This document shows positions 1 to 10,325 of a DNA stretch of 64,000 nucleotides, in pieces. How positions within the stretch are numbered: the first letter of the stretch is position 1; each line of letters begins with the position of its first letter. The position numbers and the translations under genes were made by a program. The DNA lies in the NCBI GenBank assembly GCA_030686995.1, contig CM060691.1, forward strand, positions 95,312,743 to 95,376,742, written 5' to 3'. Below the pieces are notes generated by a model that was not told the DNA's origin, ran no database searches, and worked only from the letters and a program-made list of their open reading frames with translations. The stretch comes from Artemisia argyi. Its lineage: Eukaryota; Streptophyta; Magnoliopsida; Asterales; Asteraceae.

Positions 1-857
1 GGTGAGATGGTTATGGTGGTGTGACTCATGGTACTGGTGGTGTGACTGATGGTACTGGAGGTGTGATTGATGGTACTGGTGATGGGTTTGGTGATGAATG
101 ATTAGATGATGTGTATGGTTCTTCAGAATGTTGTGGTAACATCTCCTCAAAAAGTGGTACTTCTTCTCCTTGAAAACCAATTTTCATATTTGAAAACACC
201 TTGTGGGTAAGTTTTGGAGTTTTAAAAGGTTTGTTTGGGGAAGTAACAAATGTTTGGATTTTTTGATGAGGCACTGAATAAACCTTGGGTACATCAAAAA
301 CTTTGTTTCACTATTCACATTTTTAACCAATCCTTCAAAAATGTATTTTGAAAAGTTGAATTTCTTGTTTGTTGCCAAGCAAATGAGAGCTGCAGCCATG
401 TTACCACTAAACTGCTCCCATGAGGTTTTCTTTTGGCTTAAACAATGAAGGATGGTATGGATCAAAAATCTCTATTGAGGGGTAAAATGCTTTTTAAGAA
501 ATGTAAGCTTTGTAGAAGTGACATTATACCCGATTTTTGTCAAATTTTCACAGATTTTAGTATCAGGCAATTGACTAATACCATCTGAATCATCCAAATG
601 AAGATGTCTTCTAATGGATGATTCGGTAAAGGTCAGGGTTCTACCATCCACTTTGACCTTTAACTAAGAGTTTTAACTCTAACCGTTTGCCAAAATTGTA
701 AAATTTGAGATTCATAAATAGTGGGATTCACGAGTAAAGCAAACCTGATATAAGAATTGTTTAGAAAATCCACTACTTGATGAAAAGATTCATTTTCCTC
801 AGACTTTTCCAAAAATGCTAATTGTTTGTGACATTTGACAAAACTTGGATGAGCCAT
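1..857 (-). pseudogene. Extra 3' ORF downstream of copia RNase H, broken
   Basis: A reading frame starts at 857 (MAHPSFVKCHKQLAFLEKSE) and can be followed past the left edge through one stop near 660 and frame changes near 465 and 270. Segments include VKVDGRTLTFTESSIRRHL (about 600-655), a block with MAAALICLATNKKFNFSKYI (about 340-400), and a Pro/Ser-rich tail near the edge. I recognise this as the additional ORF that follows RNase H in some Asteraceae copia elements. Its function is not known to me and it has none of the enzyme motifs of pol. It lies 3' of pol in the same sense, probably on the same transcript. The call rests on remembered similarity, so the family is fairly sure but the function is unknown. 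Confidence 0.65.
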
Positions 858-1722
858 GGTGAAAGTTTTAAGGAAAAAGTTGATTATTATGGTGGGATTT
901 TATTGTTGTACTGGTAGAAGATGAAACGTGAGTGTAAATTGTGATAAGGATTGATTAAAGATATTATGAGAAAATTACTTTTGACCGACTATTAAAGATA
1001 TAGATAAGTAAGTGAAGAGGCGGTCAAAAAGATCTTTTATTATAATAACCATACCCTTAAATCGAGGAAAACATGAGGAATTCACAAAAATACCCTTCAA
1101 ACAACGGCTAAATTTTAAACCGACAGACTCAACGGCTATGTAAAAGTACCATTTTACTCTACCAGTACTAAAATTTGAATTACCAATACCTTGTATTTAG
1201 AAATATAACTTGGCAGTCTATTTAAAATTTTAGTAAAAATCCCTTATAGTTTTTAGCAAACTATCAGCTATCAACGGATTTGATAAGTCTTTACCAATAG
1301 CCGTTTGCTTTTGGACTAGCCAGCTCTTTAAGTTTGTAAAACTTGGTGAACTGATTACCTTATAATTTTTAGCAAACTATCAGCTATCAACGGATTTGAG
1401 AAGTCTTTACGAATAGTCGTTTGCTTTGGACTAGCCAGCTCTTTAAGTTTGTAAAACTTGGTGAACTGATTACCATTTCCACATCATGATGTTTTGTTAT
1501 CAACCTTGAGTAACCTGAAATTTGTTAGTTGTAGACCAAAAGAACAGAGTGCAGAGCACTTGGTTTATATCATTGTCAACATTTTAAGCATCAAGATGAA
1601 CAAAAACAGATCAAACTTTGAACTAGCAGTACCATTATGATCTAACAGTATCTTATGACTAACTAGCAGTACCATGTTTTAAGGCCAGAATTTGTTATTT
1701 TATGTACAAAAACACATGGTTT
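858..1722 (-). other. Non-coding spacer between copia RNase H and the extra ORF
   Basis: About 860 bases without a supportable gene. It holds a tandem duplication (1244-1474) and scattered copies of a GCAGTACC word (for example near 1627 and 1669) that recurs in coding linkers of the same element. Confidence 0.7.
1244..1474 (-). repeat. Tandem duplication, 2 x ~115 bp, shared with Ath-A
   Basis: Copy 1 is 1244-1359 and copy 2 is 1360-1474, with only a few differences. On the minus (element-sense) strand each copy contains GGCTAGTCC, GCAAACG, GTAAAGAC and TCAAATCCGTTGATA in that order. The same ordered words occur on the plus strand at 11606-12050 in the 3' UTR of Ath-A. Confidence 0.9.
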
Positions 1723-3390
1723 TCAAAGGTTTATCATACCAATACCTGCTACCAGGTATTTAAATCTTCCTAAATCAAAAGCTTTGGTGAGAAGGTCTGC
1801 AAAATTCTTTTCAGAATCAATTTTGACAACTTGTATTAACCTTTTCTCATTGCAATCTCTTATGAAATGGTGTCTGATTTCAATGTGTTTTGTTTTTGAA
1901 TGTTGAACTGGATTTTTAATGATACAAATAGTACTGCTATTGTCAATGTAAATAATGGTGTTAAAAAATTGTACCCATAGTCAAGCAATTGATTCTGAAT
2001 CCAAAGTACTTGGCTACAACAACTTGCACTTGCAACATATTCTGCTTCAGTTGTAGAATTGTCCACCATTGTTTGCTTCTTGCATTGCCATGATATGAGT
2101 CTGCAGCCAAGAAATTGACATCCACCAGTTGTGGATTTTCTGTCTAGGGTTGCACCAGCATAGTCACTATCTGAATAAGCTACCAATTCAAAAGATGATT
2201 CCCTTGGATACCATAGACCCAACCTAGGTTGACCATTGAGGTATCTAAAGATCCTTTTGACTGCTGTGAGAAGAGAAACTTTTGGATTTACTTGAAACCT
2301 TGCACATACACACATTGAAAACATGATATCTGGTCTTGATGATGTAAGGTACATCAAGGACCCAATCATTGATCTGTAATTGTGCACATCAACATCTTCA
2401 CCCTCATCATCTTTGAGTAACCCCTTTTCTGGATCCATTGGTGTACTTGCAACCTTTGAATCTGCAAACCCAAATTTCCTTAAGATCTCTGCTACATACT
2501 TATCTTGGCTGATAAATATGCCTTCATTTGATTGTTTCACTTGGAGACCCAGAAAGAAAGTAAGTTCCCCCATGGAACTCATTTTCAAACTTATCATGCA
2601 TAAGTTTTTCAAACTCCACACACAACTCCTGGTTTGTGGATCCAAAGATAATGTCATCAACATAAATCTGCACCAGCAAGATGTCTTTCTTGGTTCTTTT
2701 GATGAACAAAGTTGGATCAATCTTGCCTCTTTGAAATCCATTTTCCAATAAATAGAAAGCCAATGTTTCATACCATGCCCTAGGAGCTTGTTGTAGACCA
2801 TAAAGAGCCTTGGTAACCTTGTACACCTTGTCTGGATATTCTACATCAATGAAGCCTGGAGGTTGAGAAACATACACCTCTTCTTCAATAGTACCATATA
2901 AAAATGCACTTTTGACATCCATTTGGTAAACAGTGAAGCCTATGAAAGAAGCATAGGCCAAGAATAGCCTAATTGCTTCAATTCTTGCAACAGGAGCAAA
3001 AACTTCTTCATAATCCACTCCTTCTTCTTGAGTATACCCTTGGGCCACCAATCTTGCTTTGTTTTTTATCACTATTCCCCTTTCATCTTTCTTATTCCTG
3101 AATACCCATTTGGTTCCAATTGTCCTGTAACCTTTGGGCAAATCAACCAGTATCCAAACCTTCTGAAGTTTGAATTGAAGTAGCTCTTCTTGCATTGCTT
3201 CAACCCAACTTGAATCATCTAAGGCCTTTGTAATGTTTTTGGGTTCAACCTGTGAGAGAAAGCATGAAAACAGGCATATGTAGGCAACTTCATGGTTCTT
3301 TTCTTCATAGACAGCTAAGACAAACCCTTCTTGGTCTGAAGATAAGACTTGAGTTCTTGTTTTAACACCAGAATCAATGCTGCCAATCAC
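1723..3390 (-). pseudogene. Copia reverse transcriptase and RNase H, frameshifted
   Basis: RT runs from about 3230 to 2200. Seen are [61 protein letters not shown] and the catalytic YVDDIIFG, which is intact. RNase H follows (VAYSDSDYAG, DRKSTTGGCQFLG, TTEAEYVA) and the frame ends at 1723 after RFKYLVAGIGMINL. One extra A in an A-run near 2582 shifts the frame between the two halves, and a second shift near 1965 detaches the C-terminal 75 residues. Together these would copy element RNA to cDNA and degrade the RNA strand. The order integrase-RT-RNase H fits copia. Domain calls are secure, and the product cannot be made intact. Confidence 0.92.
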
Positions 3391-3954
3391 ATTATCAATG
3401 AAGTGATCTTTGAGAATTCTTGTGTTATGTGTTGTAGGAACATCATAGGTAATTGGAAGATTGCCAATTCCTACATCTTCCGGTAAGGAATCATCTGATA
3501 GAACATTTAATGGTTCAGCAGGACCAACTTGTGAACTAGCGGTACCATCTGGTGAACAGGCAGTACCATTTGGTGAATTGGCAGTACCATTTTCATTTGC
3601 AGAATTTTCTTGATTCCCTTGACCTTGAGTTCCATGATCATCTCCAACACATTCATTTGATGTATTTGAAGGCTCTCAATGACTTGAAGATGAATCCAAT
3701 CCTTTCCAAATTGGCATTAAGATGTAATCTTGATCATTAGTTGGTTCAACATTGTCTTCAAAACTTGCATTATCATTAGTATTTGTACCTGTGACAGGCA
3801 CATAATTCATAGACTCTGAAAGCTTGTCAATGTCAAAACACCAATCTGGTCCAATGCCTGCAACATTAGGTAGTTTTTCTTGAAACTCTATGTGCAGATT
3901 TTCTTCCACTAGCCTAGTGCAACTATTATACACCCTATAGGCCTTACTTTGCAA
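3391..3954 (-). pseudogene. Copia integrase-RT linker region
   Basis: Starts at 3954 just after the integrase frame and includes SKAYRVYNSCTRLVEENLH, the segment that follows the copia integrase core, then an acidic Asn/Asp/Ser-rich linker. The frame stops near 3676. The stretch to 3391 continues in another frame with repeated NGTA.SP-like units from the GCAGTACC words at 3534-3595. The linker has no catalytic role that I can see. Confidence 0.7.
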
Positions 3955-3965
3955 AGATTACCCTA

Positions 3966-4670
3966 TCATGTAGCCTTCATCAGCTCTTCAAACTTTCCTA
4001 GATGATTTTTGGTATTGAGAATAGTGACATGACATCCAAAAGGTCTCATAAAACTTAGAGATGGTGTTCTACCAAACAAAAGTTCATAATGAGTCTTTCT
4101 ATGAGGTTTAATCACAAGGACCCTGTTCTGCACATAACAAACAGTACCTACAGCTTCAGCCCAAAATGAAATAGGCAACTTAGAGTCTACTAACATTGTT
4201 CTAGCAGCCTCTATAAGAGTTCTATTTTTCCTTTCTGCTACTCTATTTTGCTGTGGGGTTCTAGCTACACTATATTCTCTTTTTATTCCTTTTTCTTTGC
4301 AAAATTCATCCATAACTCTATTCTTGAATTCTGTCCCATTGTCACATCTAATTACTTTCACTTTCTTATAAATTTGGTTTTCTATCCCTGTAATATAGGA
4401 CTTAAGGATCTCACTAGTTTCATCCTTAGTTCTCAAAAAGAAAACCCAAGAAAATCTGCTGTAATCATCAGTAACTACAAGACAATATTTTTTACCATTC
4501 AAGCTATTCACAGATGTAGGACCAAAGAGGTCCATATGGAGCATGTATAAAGCTTGAAAAATTGAGTTATGGGTCTTAGGCTTACAAGAAGCTCTATGTT
4601 GTTTGCCTTTTAGGCAATCAACACAGGTTTGGTCATTTTGAAAAATCTTTTTGGGTAAACCTCTAACCAA
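3966..4670 (-). pseudogene. Copia integrase core
   Basis: The N-terminal Cys pair of the zinc-binding domain is CVDCLKGKQ. The catalytic core follows: first Asp in LHMDLFGP, second in IRCDNGTEF, Glu in QQNRVAERKN, so the D,D-35-E set is complete. The integrase would join element cDNA to host DNA. The frame is separated from the upstream GAG-pre-integrase part by a single stop at about 4696-4698, and it ends early at 3966 through a frameshift before the usual YMIGY-like segment. The core looks intact residue by residue. Confidence 0.92.
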
Positions 4671-4697
4671 ATCATATTTTGCAATTGTATTGATTGT

Positions 4698-5145
4698 TTA
4701 AAAGTTTACATGACCAAGCCTTCTATGCCAAAGCATAGATTCATCCAATGAGGCTTTTGCTACTAGATAGGTTAAACTCTCTTTAGGAACAATGTTCTTT
4801 AAATCAACAATGTACATATTAGTCTTTCTTGGGATTTTAAGAAGTATCTGACTTTCATCAGGAATTTTAAAATTAGGAGAAAGAATAATGCATTCAGTGT
4901 CAGTAAAAAGAGCATTGTTCTTTGTGTCACACATTTGTGAGACACTTAGGAGATTAAACTGAAATTCTTTCACAAAGTACACATTTTCAAAATCTAATTT
5001 ACTGGTTTTAATTGTACCTTTACCAGTAATCTTTCCTTTGATTCCTCCCCCAAAGGTAACACATCCTCCATCAAATGATTTGAAGTCTGTGAGGTAAGAC
5101 ATGTTGCCTTTCATGTGCCTTAAACATCCACTATCTACATATCCT
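4698..5145 (-). pseudogene. Copia aspartic protease end and GAG-pre-integrase domain
   Basis: Just upstream of the first Met (5114) the frame reads YVDSGCLRHMKGN, carrying the DSG active-site triad of the retrotransposon aspartic protease. LLSVSQMCDTKN and the pre-integrase signature LWHRRLGHVNF follow. A TAA at about 4696-4698 then ends the frame, apparently a single-base nonsense change because integrase continues in the same frame. The protease would mature Gag-Pol. It is partial because the sequence upstream of DSG is out of frame. Confidence 0.85.
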
Positions 5146-5190
5146 TGATCAGCAATATCATTTGAATGTTCCTACACATGTATACACATA

Positions 5191-6111
5191 TTAGTTTCCT
5201 TGGGGTACCCAAGCCATGACTGACTTAGGTTTGCCTCGTGCTTCAATGTAATCAAACCTCTTTAGGATTGTTGATGCACCATTTGATTGGAGTGGTCTCC
5301 AAATCCAACATACCGAGGACTTAATAGCATTTTCATTCTTAACACATTTTGTGGTTTTTGGTCTGACAGTACCATTTGGTCTAGCAGGACCTTTTGGTTT
5401 TGGTCTCCAATCTTGTGTTTTAACAACATAATTCCTTTCAATGAGACTTTTCACAACTCTTGGTGTATATTTGAAAATGTTACTTCCACCCTTAATAGTG
5501 GATTTTGGGTAAACAGGCTCATTTGGTCTAACTTTATGATTGACTTTTGGTGTGTTAGATTTCACAAAACCTTTTCTGGGGTTTGTTTTATTTGTTTTAG
5601 ACTTTGATGTACTCCCAGAAACCCACTTGTTACAATAAGCATGAGCATGATTAAAACTACCACAGTAATAGCATGCCTTATTGTACATAACAAAATTATC
5701 ACCAAGTTGGTGTGACTTAAGATTATTCCAATTTCTCTGACTACCTCTAGGTTTGCTATTACATTTAGCACAACATTCAAATGTTTTCAGAACAACTTTA
5801 GTCTTTGTCATACATTCTACACTTTTAGGACTGGTTGGTCCTACTTTGTTTCCTATCTTTGAAACAGTCTCTTTTTCATTTTCATCAGATGTCCAATCTT
5901 CAATAGATGTATCATCTGAGCTCTTATCAGTGAGCACCTTTTCTTTAGAGAGTGAAGTATCACTTCCACTCTCAAAAGCTTCACTATTTTCTACAGGTTT
6001 TACATTTTCTAGTGGTTTATGAGTGAGTTCATGTAAACCTGATTCAGCAAGATCTATACATTGGGGGACAGGGAATTCCTCTGTAAGGAGGTGGACAAGT
6101 GTTGTATCCAA
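5191..6111 (-). pseudogene. Copia gag-pol region with intact zinc knuckle
   Basis: A 306-residue frame with a Ser/Thr/Glu-rich N-terminal part and a CCHC knuckle CYYCGSFNHAHAYC (C-x2-C-x4-H-x4-C, all ligands present), then a Lys/Pro/Asn-rich basic stretch typical of the nucleocapsid-to-protease region. It ends at a stop near 5191, and the protease continues in a different frame. The N-terminus overlaps one arm of an inverted repeat (6079-6187), so its junction with the preceding gag is rearranged. The nucleocapsid role is inferred from the knuckle. Confidence 0.8.
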
Positions 6112-6400
6112 TCCCAGATTTGATTTTCTTGTTCATTTGGTTTTCAACTATACTTCTAGTACAGGCAGAAGCACTTTCTAATGTTGTAACAGTTAGTTGA
6201 ATATTAGCTTTTGCTTGTTTCACTTTAGCAAACTCAGTTCTCAACAGGCTTATTTCAGCATCTTTTAAAAATATAGTTGAAAACCAAATGAACAACATTA
6301 GAAAGTGCTTCTGCCTGTACTAGAAGTATAGTTGAAAACCAAATGAACAAGAAAATCAAATCTGGGATTGGATACAACACTTGTCCACCTCCTTACAGAG
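6079..6400. repeat. 109-bp inverted repeat inside copia gag
   Basis: The arms 6079-6187 and 6292-6400 are reverse complements with no difference seen by eye, separated by about 104 bp. A shorter stretch (TAGTTGAAAACCAAATGAAC) just left of the right arm repeats part of that arm in direct orientation. The gag frame at 6298-7500 runs into the right arm and therefore ends in residues read from the wrong strand. This looks like a local inverted duplication. Confidence 0.9.
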
Positions 6401-7500
6401 GTGGACAAGTGAATTATCTGCTTCTCAAGTTTGGCCATACCACACATATGATTAACTAGGTCTTGATGAGTTTTTCTTTGTTCTACTTTCAGTTCATCAT
6501 AAAGTTTTCTTAAAATTTCTAATTCTTTAAAAACTTCACAAGTAGCAGAACATTTAGTAATTTGTACCTCAGGATTGGAGAAAGCCATTAAAGCCATTTC
6601 ATTTGAAGCTGACTCTTCTTCACCCATAAAGCTCCAATCAAAACCCAGCCCATCAATAGCTACCATAGCTTTTGTTTCAGTGATGTCCACTTCCTTGCTC
6701 TTGTTCTCATTGTTTTCCCTATTCTTGTTCTCAAAACCTCTTCCCTTATCACTCTGCTTCTTTGGTCTTCTATAGTCTCTTGAGTAGTGACTCTTCATGT
6801 GGCAGTTGTAGCACTCCACTTTAGACTTGTCATACCCATCAGGTTCATTACCATTTATGACAATCTTCTTTCCAGTTCTCATCAAATATTTCTTAGCCCT
6901 CATGCTAAGAAGTGAAAGCTGCCACTTTATGTCCATCTCTTCAAGATCATCATCACTGATCTCTTGAAGATCTTCAAAGGTCAATATGGAACCATTGTGT
7001 TGTGATGTTAGGAAAGCACAACCAATTGTTTCATCTAAAATGGTTTTGGTACTGCTAGAAGTACTGGCAGTACCAAAATTTGTATTGGCAGTACCTTCTT
7101 CTCTACCATCTTTTTCTTCATCAACTTTCTTGGAAGTACCATGAGATGACACAAAGGCCATATTTCCTGAGCTTGAACTAGTAGACTTCTTTAGTTCATG
7201 CTCTACTATTTTGAAGTTGTTGTAAAGATCATTAAGACTCATGGAATCAATATCTGGTTTGTTTTTCCAGACAATGACATGCATGGCCCATTCACAGGGT
7301 AGACTTCTAAGGAATTTGGAGTTTAAGTCTTCTTGAGATATTATTACTTCATGAATGGCTAACTGACTGGAAAGCTTTTGTAGTCTATTGAACATGCTGT
7401 CCAAAGACTCATTTGTTGTGGCTGAAAAGTTTTCAAACTGTTGTTTTAGAAGTGTTTTCTGAGTTTTCTTGGTGGCATCATTACCACCATATCTAGCCAC
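6298..7500 (-). pseudogene. Copia Gag (capsid and first zinc knuckle)
   Basis: A 400-residue frame: the UBN2/Gag-like capsid with QQFENFSATTNESLDSMFNRLQ motifs near the N-terminus, LNDLYNNFKIVEHELK, then a knuckle CYNCHMKSHYSRDY in which the fourth ligand Cys is replaced by Tyr. An acidic linker and a coiled-coil-like segment follow (about residues 320-370). The last ~35 residues come from the inverted-repeat arm and are not native. Upstream, the continuation of 7551-7844 is separated by a stop and a frameshift near 7500-7550. It is structural only, forming virus-like particles in intact relatives. Confidence 0.88.
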
Positions 7501-7550
7501 AATAGATTGAAAAAGGTTTTAGCACATTTGTACTTGTTAAAGATTAAGAG

Positions 7551-7844
7551 CTAGTCATTTGGAATAGACATGAGAAGCATACTCCTGGCTTTAAGATCAT
7601 TTCTCTTTTGGATTCTTTCTTCTGCGTTTGTTGGGTTTACTTGCACAGTTGTGACAAGTGCATCGTTTACTGTGGAGGTGGTGGTTATTGGTTTGAATGA
7701 GTTTCCTTCTTCAATAATTTCCCAAAGTGCATAGTCTTGCACTTGGAAGTATTGCTCAACCCTCAGTCTCCACATCTCAAACTCATTCTGTTTGAGTAAT
7801 GGAAGTTTTGCAGCCACATTGTTTTGAATGTGCTCAACATCCAT
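7551..7844 (-). pseudogene. Copia Gag N-terminus
   Basis: The start Met at 7844 lies about 38 bases downstream of the primer-binding site, which supports this start. The peptide contains FEMWRLRVEQYFQVQDYALW and the conserved AYEEI-like helix region (WEIIEEGNSF), ending LLMSIPND before a TAG. The next residues in frame (LLIFNKYKCAKTFF) show that the stop is a nonsense mutation inside one long gag frame. Confidence 0.88.
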
Positions 7845-7881
7845 TTTTTCTTTGTTCTTTTATGTCGCAAATATCAGCCTT

Positions 7882-7893
7882 GCTCTGATACCA
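7882..7893 (-). other. Primer-binding site, initiator-Met tRNA type
   Basis: The minus strand reads TGGTATCAGAGC, complementary to the 3' end of plant initiator-Met tRNA, and sits two bases inside the LTR boundary. Confidence 0.93.
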
Positions 7894-7895
7894 CT

Positions 7896-8576
7896 TGTGG
7901 AAGGATTATACAAACACTTGGGATGTTAGTCTTAATAATGTGTTTGGGATATTTTATGAATGAATGTGATTTAGTACGCGGAATTTACTAGAACACACTA
8001 AAGGAACAAAGGTGGTGAATAAGTAAACTTGAATAATTTAGAGTGATGAACACAACATGAATAACACAAAACTATTCAATATTATTTATGAAATAATACG
8101 GGTGATCTAAACTATCACCGGGATTACAAATGTAACCTTGAATCTTTGATACGTGAAAAGGATTTAATGATGGAAGTTATGCATGCAGTGATCGATATGT
8201 TTAGAAGGTGACAAAGGGTTCCTTTTATAGTATAAGGAGCCCTTATTACAAGTTGTCAAGTTGCTTAATATAATATACTTAGAAACTTATCTTATCCTAA
8301 TATTACACCTTTCAAGGTAAAACACTCCATATTATCTACTAAGACCTCTGTACTACTTCTAATAAACGTGTAACTTTGTACAAAGACTAATAATACAACT
8401 AAATATCTCTAAATAAAATATAACAACTTGTCATTTAAACTGGCAGGACCTTCATCAACTAGCAGAAGGTACTGTTAGAGTATCTTCAACTTCAACAAAA
8501 CAAAAGAGGCAGGCTTAACTCATCTCTGGCAGGCTCTTCTGGCAGACTCTTTGACTTGAGCATTTTATTCCCAACA
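7896..8576 (-). repeat. 5' LTR of Cop-1 (681 bp)
   Basis: On the minus strand the LTR begins TGTTGGGAATAAAATGC at 8576 and ends CCTTCCACA at 7896, the usual TG...CA ends. The inner edge is fixed by the primer-binding site and the outer edge by the resumption of gypsy RT coding at 8578. The partner LTR is outside the window, so age cannot be estimated. Confidence 0.88.
8222..8229 (-). promoter_or_regulatory. TATA box of Cop-1 LTR
   Basis: TATAAAAG on the minus strand, about 350 bases into the LTR, placed as expected between U3 and R. Confidence 0.6.
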
Positions 8577-8577
8577 T

Positions 8578-9453
8578 AGTCCTTGGGTGAGTCCCATTCA
8601 CTGTGTTCCTAAGAAGGGTGGCATAACTGTTGTCACCAATGAGGAAAACGAGTTGATTCCAACTCGTTTGGTTACGGGATGGCGTGTATGTATAGATTAT
8701 AGAAAACTCAATGAAGCCACCCGTAAAGACCATTTTCCTCTACCCTTCATGGATCAAATGCTCGAGAGATTAGCGGGGAATGAGTACTACTGTTTCCTTG
8801 ATGGTTTCTCAGGATACTTTCAAATCCCCATTGATCCGCAGGATCAAGAGAAAACTACCTTCACATGCCCTTACGGAACCTTCGCCTATCGTCGCATGCC
8901 ATTTGGTTTATGCAACGCTCCTGGCATGTTCCAAAGGTGCATGATGTCAATATTTTCCGACATGATCGGAAAAACAATGGAGGTATTCATGGATGAATTT
9001 TTGGTCATTGGGGATTCGTTCCAATCTTGTCTCTCCCACTTGGAAAATATGCTAAAACGATATGAAGACATAAACTTGTATCTCAATTGGGAGAAGAGTC
9101 ACTTTATGGTCAAAGAGGGCATTGTCCTCGACCATAAAATTTCAAAGAATGAGATTGAGGTTGACAAAGCCAAAATTGATGCCATTGCAAAATTACCTCA
9201 TCCCACTACCGTCAAAGGTATTAGGAGCTTTTTGGGTCATGCCGATTTCTATCGTAGGTTTATTCAAAAAATTTCTAAAATCGCACGGCCTATGACCCAT
9301 CTCCTCGAGAAGGATGCTCCTTTTATCTTCTCACCTGAGTACATAGAAGCTTTTGAAACTTTGAAGAAAAAGCTTACTCAAGCACCAATTCTTGTTGCCC
9401 CCGATTGGGACTTGCCTTTCAACTTATGTGTGATGCTAGTGATTATGCAATAG
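8578..9453 (+). pseudogene. Ath-A reverse transcriptase, 5'-truncated
   Basis: The frame enters from the copia junction at WVSPIHCVPKKGG and continues through TRLVTGWRVCIDYRKLNEAT, FPLPFMDQMLERLA, FLDGFSGYFQIPI, TCPYGTFAYRRMPFGLCNAP and the connection region (FLGHADFYRRFIQ). The catalytic box reads FMDEF (8986-9000): the second Asp of the expected FMDDF is Glu. A single-base deletion near 9425 shifts the frame, so RNase H continues in the frame opened at 9405. The fingers and palm N-terminus of the protein precede the copia insertion and are lost. Confidence 0.92.
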
Positions 9454-10325
9454 GGGCAGTCTTGGGGCAACGCAAACTAAAACACTTTCAGCCGATACAC
9501 TATGCAAGCAAGACAATAACCGAGGCTCAAAGTCATTACAACACCACTGAAAAAGAATTATTAGCAGTGGTGTATGCCTTCGAAAAATTCCGGCCATATT
9601 TGATATTGACCAAAAGCATAGTGTATATGGATCACTCGGGTTTGAAGTACCTCTTTGCGAAACAAGATGCAAAGCCGAGACTACTCCGTTGGGTTCTCCT
9701 CTTGCAAGAATTTGATATCATTATTCATGATAAAAAAGGATCTGAGAACCTAGCTGCTGATCATCTCTCTCGTTTGGAAAACCCCCATCAAGATGTCTTC
9801 GAAAAGAAGGAAATTAATGAAACCTTCCCTCTCGAGACACTCAATGCAGTTGCGTTTCGTGGAGATTCTATTACCCCATGGTTTGCCCATGTTGCAAACT
9901 ACCATGCGGGTAACTTTGTGGTGAAAGGGATGTTGTCCCAACAAAAGAACAAGTTCTTTAAAGATGTGAAACATTACTTCTGGGACAACCCTTACCTTTT
10001 CAAAATCTGTGAGGATCAAGTCATCCGGCGGTGTGTTTATGGTCAGGAGGCCAATGAAATTATAAAGGCTTGCCATGCTGGTCCCACGGGGGGACACCAT
10101 AATCCAAACTACACCGCCAAAAAGGTGTTTGATTCCGGATTCTATTGGCCCACGATTTATAAGGATGCCAAAGAATTGGTCAAATCCTGTGACGCTTGTC
10201 AACGTCACAGAAGTATTTTACAAAAGAATGAAATTCCACAAAATGCAATTCAAGTTTGTGAAATCTTTGACGTATGGGGCATTGATTTTATGGGTCCATT
10301 TCTGTCATCTCATGGAAACAAGTAA
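9405..10325 (+). pseudogene. Ath-A RNase H and integrase N-terminus
   Basis: RNase H signatures: [75 protein letters not shown]. The integrase zinc domain follows ([10 protein letters not shown], then CDACQR, an HHCC-type arrangement) and the first catalytic Asp in WGIDFMGPF. It stops at 10323-10325 with TAA where Ath-B has Tyr (TAT), so this is a nonsense change. The Met at 9405 is only the first in frame, and the native protein is a fusion with RT. Confidence 0.9.

Larger units (their letters stand above)
1..8576 (-). mobile_element. Ty1/copia LTR retrotransposon Cop-1, partial
   Basis: Reading leftwards there is an LTR (7896-8576), an initiator-Met tRNA primer-binding site, gag with zinc knuckles, protease, integrase, RT and RNase H, then an extra ORF. 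Integrase preceding RT is the copia gene order. The second LTR is outside the window. The right edge ends in CCAACA (8571-8576) and abuts a gypsy RT reading frame, so the copia element inserted into Ath-A. The coding region has at least six frameshifts or stops and is non-functional. Confidence 0.93.

Noticed and set aside
2380..2751. Plus-strand frame of 123 residues.
   Set aside because: Antisense to copia RT/RNase H, which has clear domain motifs on the minus strand.
4248..4550. Plus-strand Phe-rich frame of 100 residues.
   Set aside because: Antisense to the copia integrase core.
7882..7893. tRNA gene fragments at TGGTATCAGAGC and TGGCGCC sites.
   Set aside because: They are primer-binding sites beside LTRs, and no cloverleaf surrounds them.
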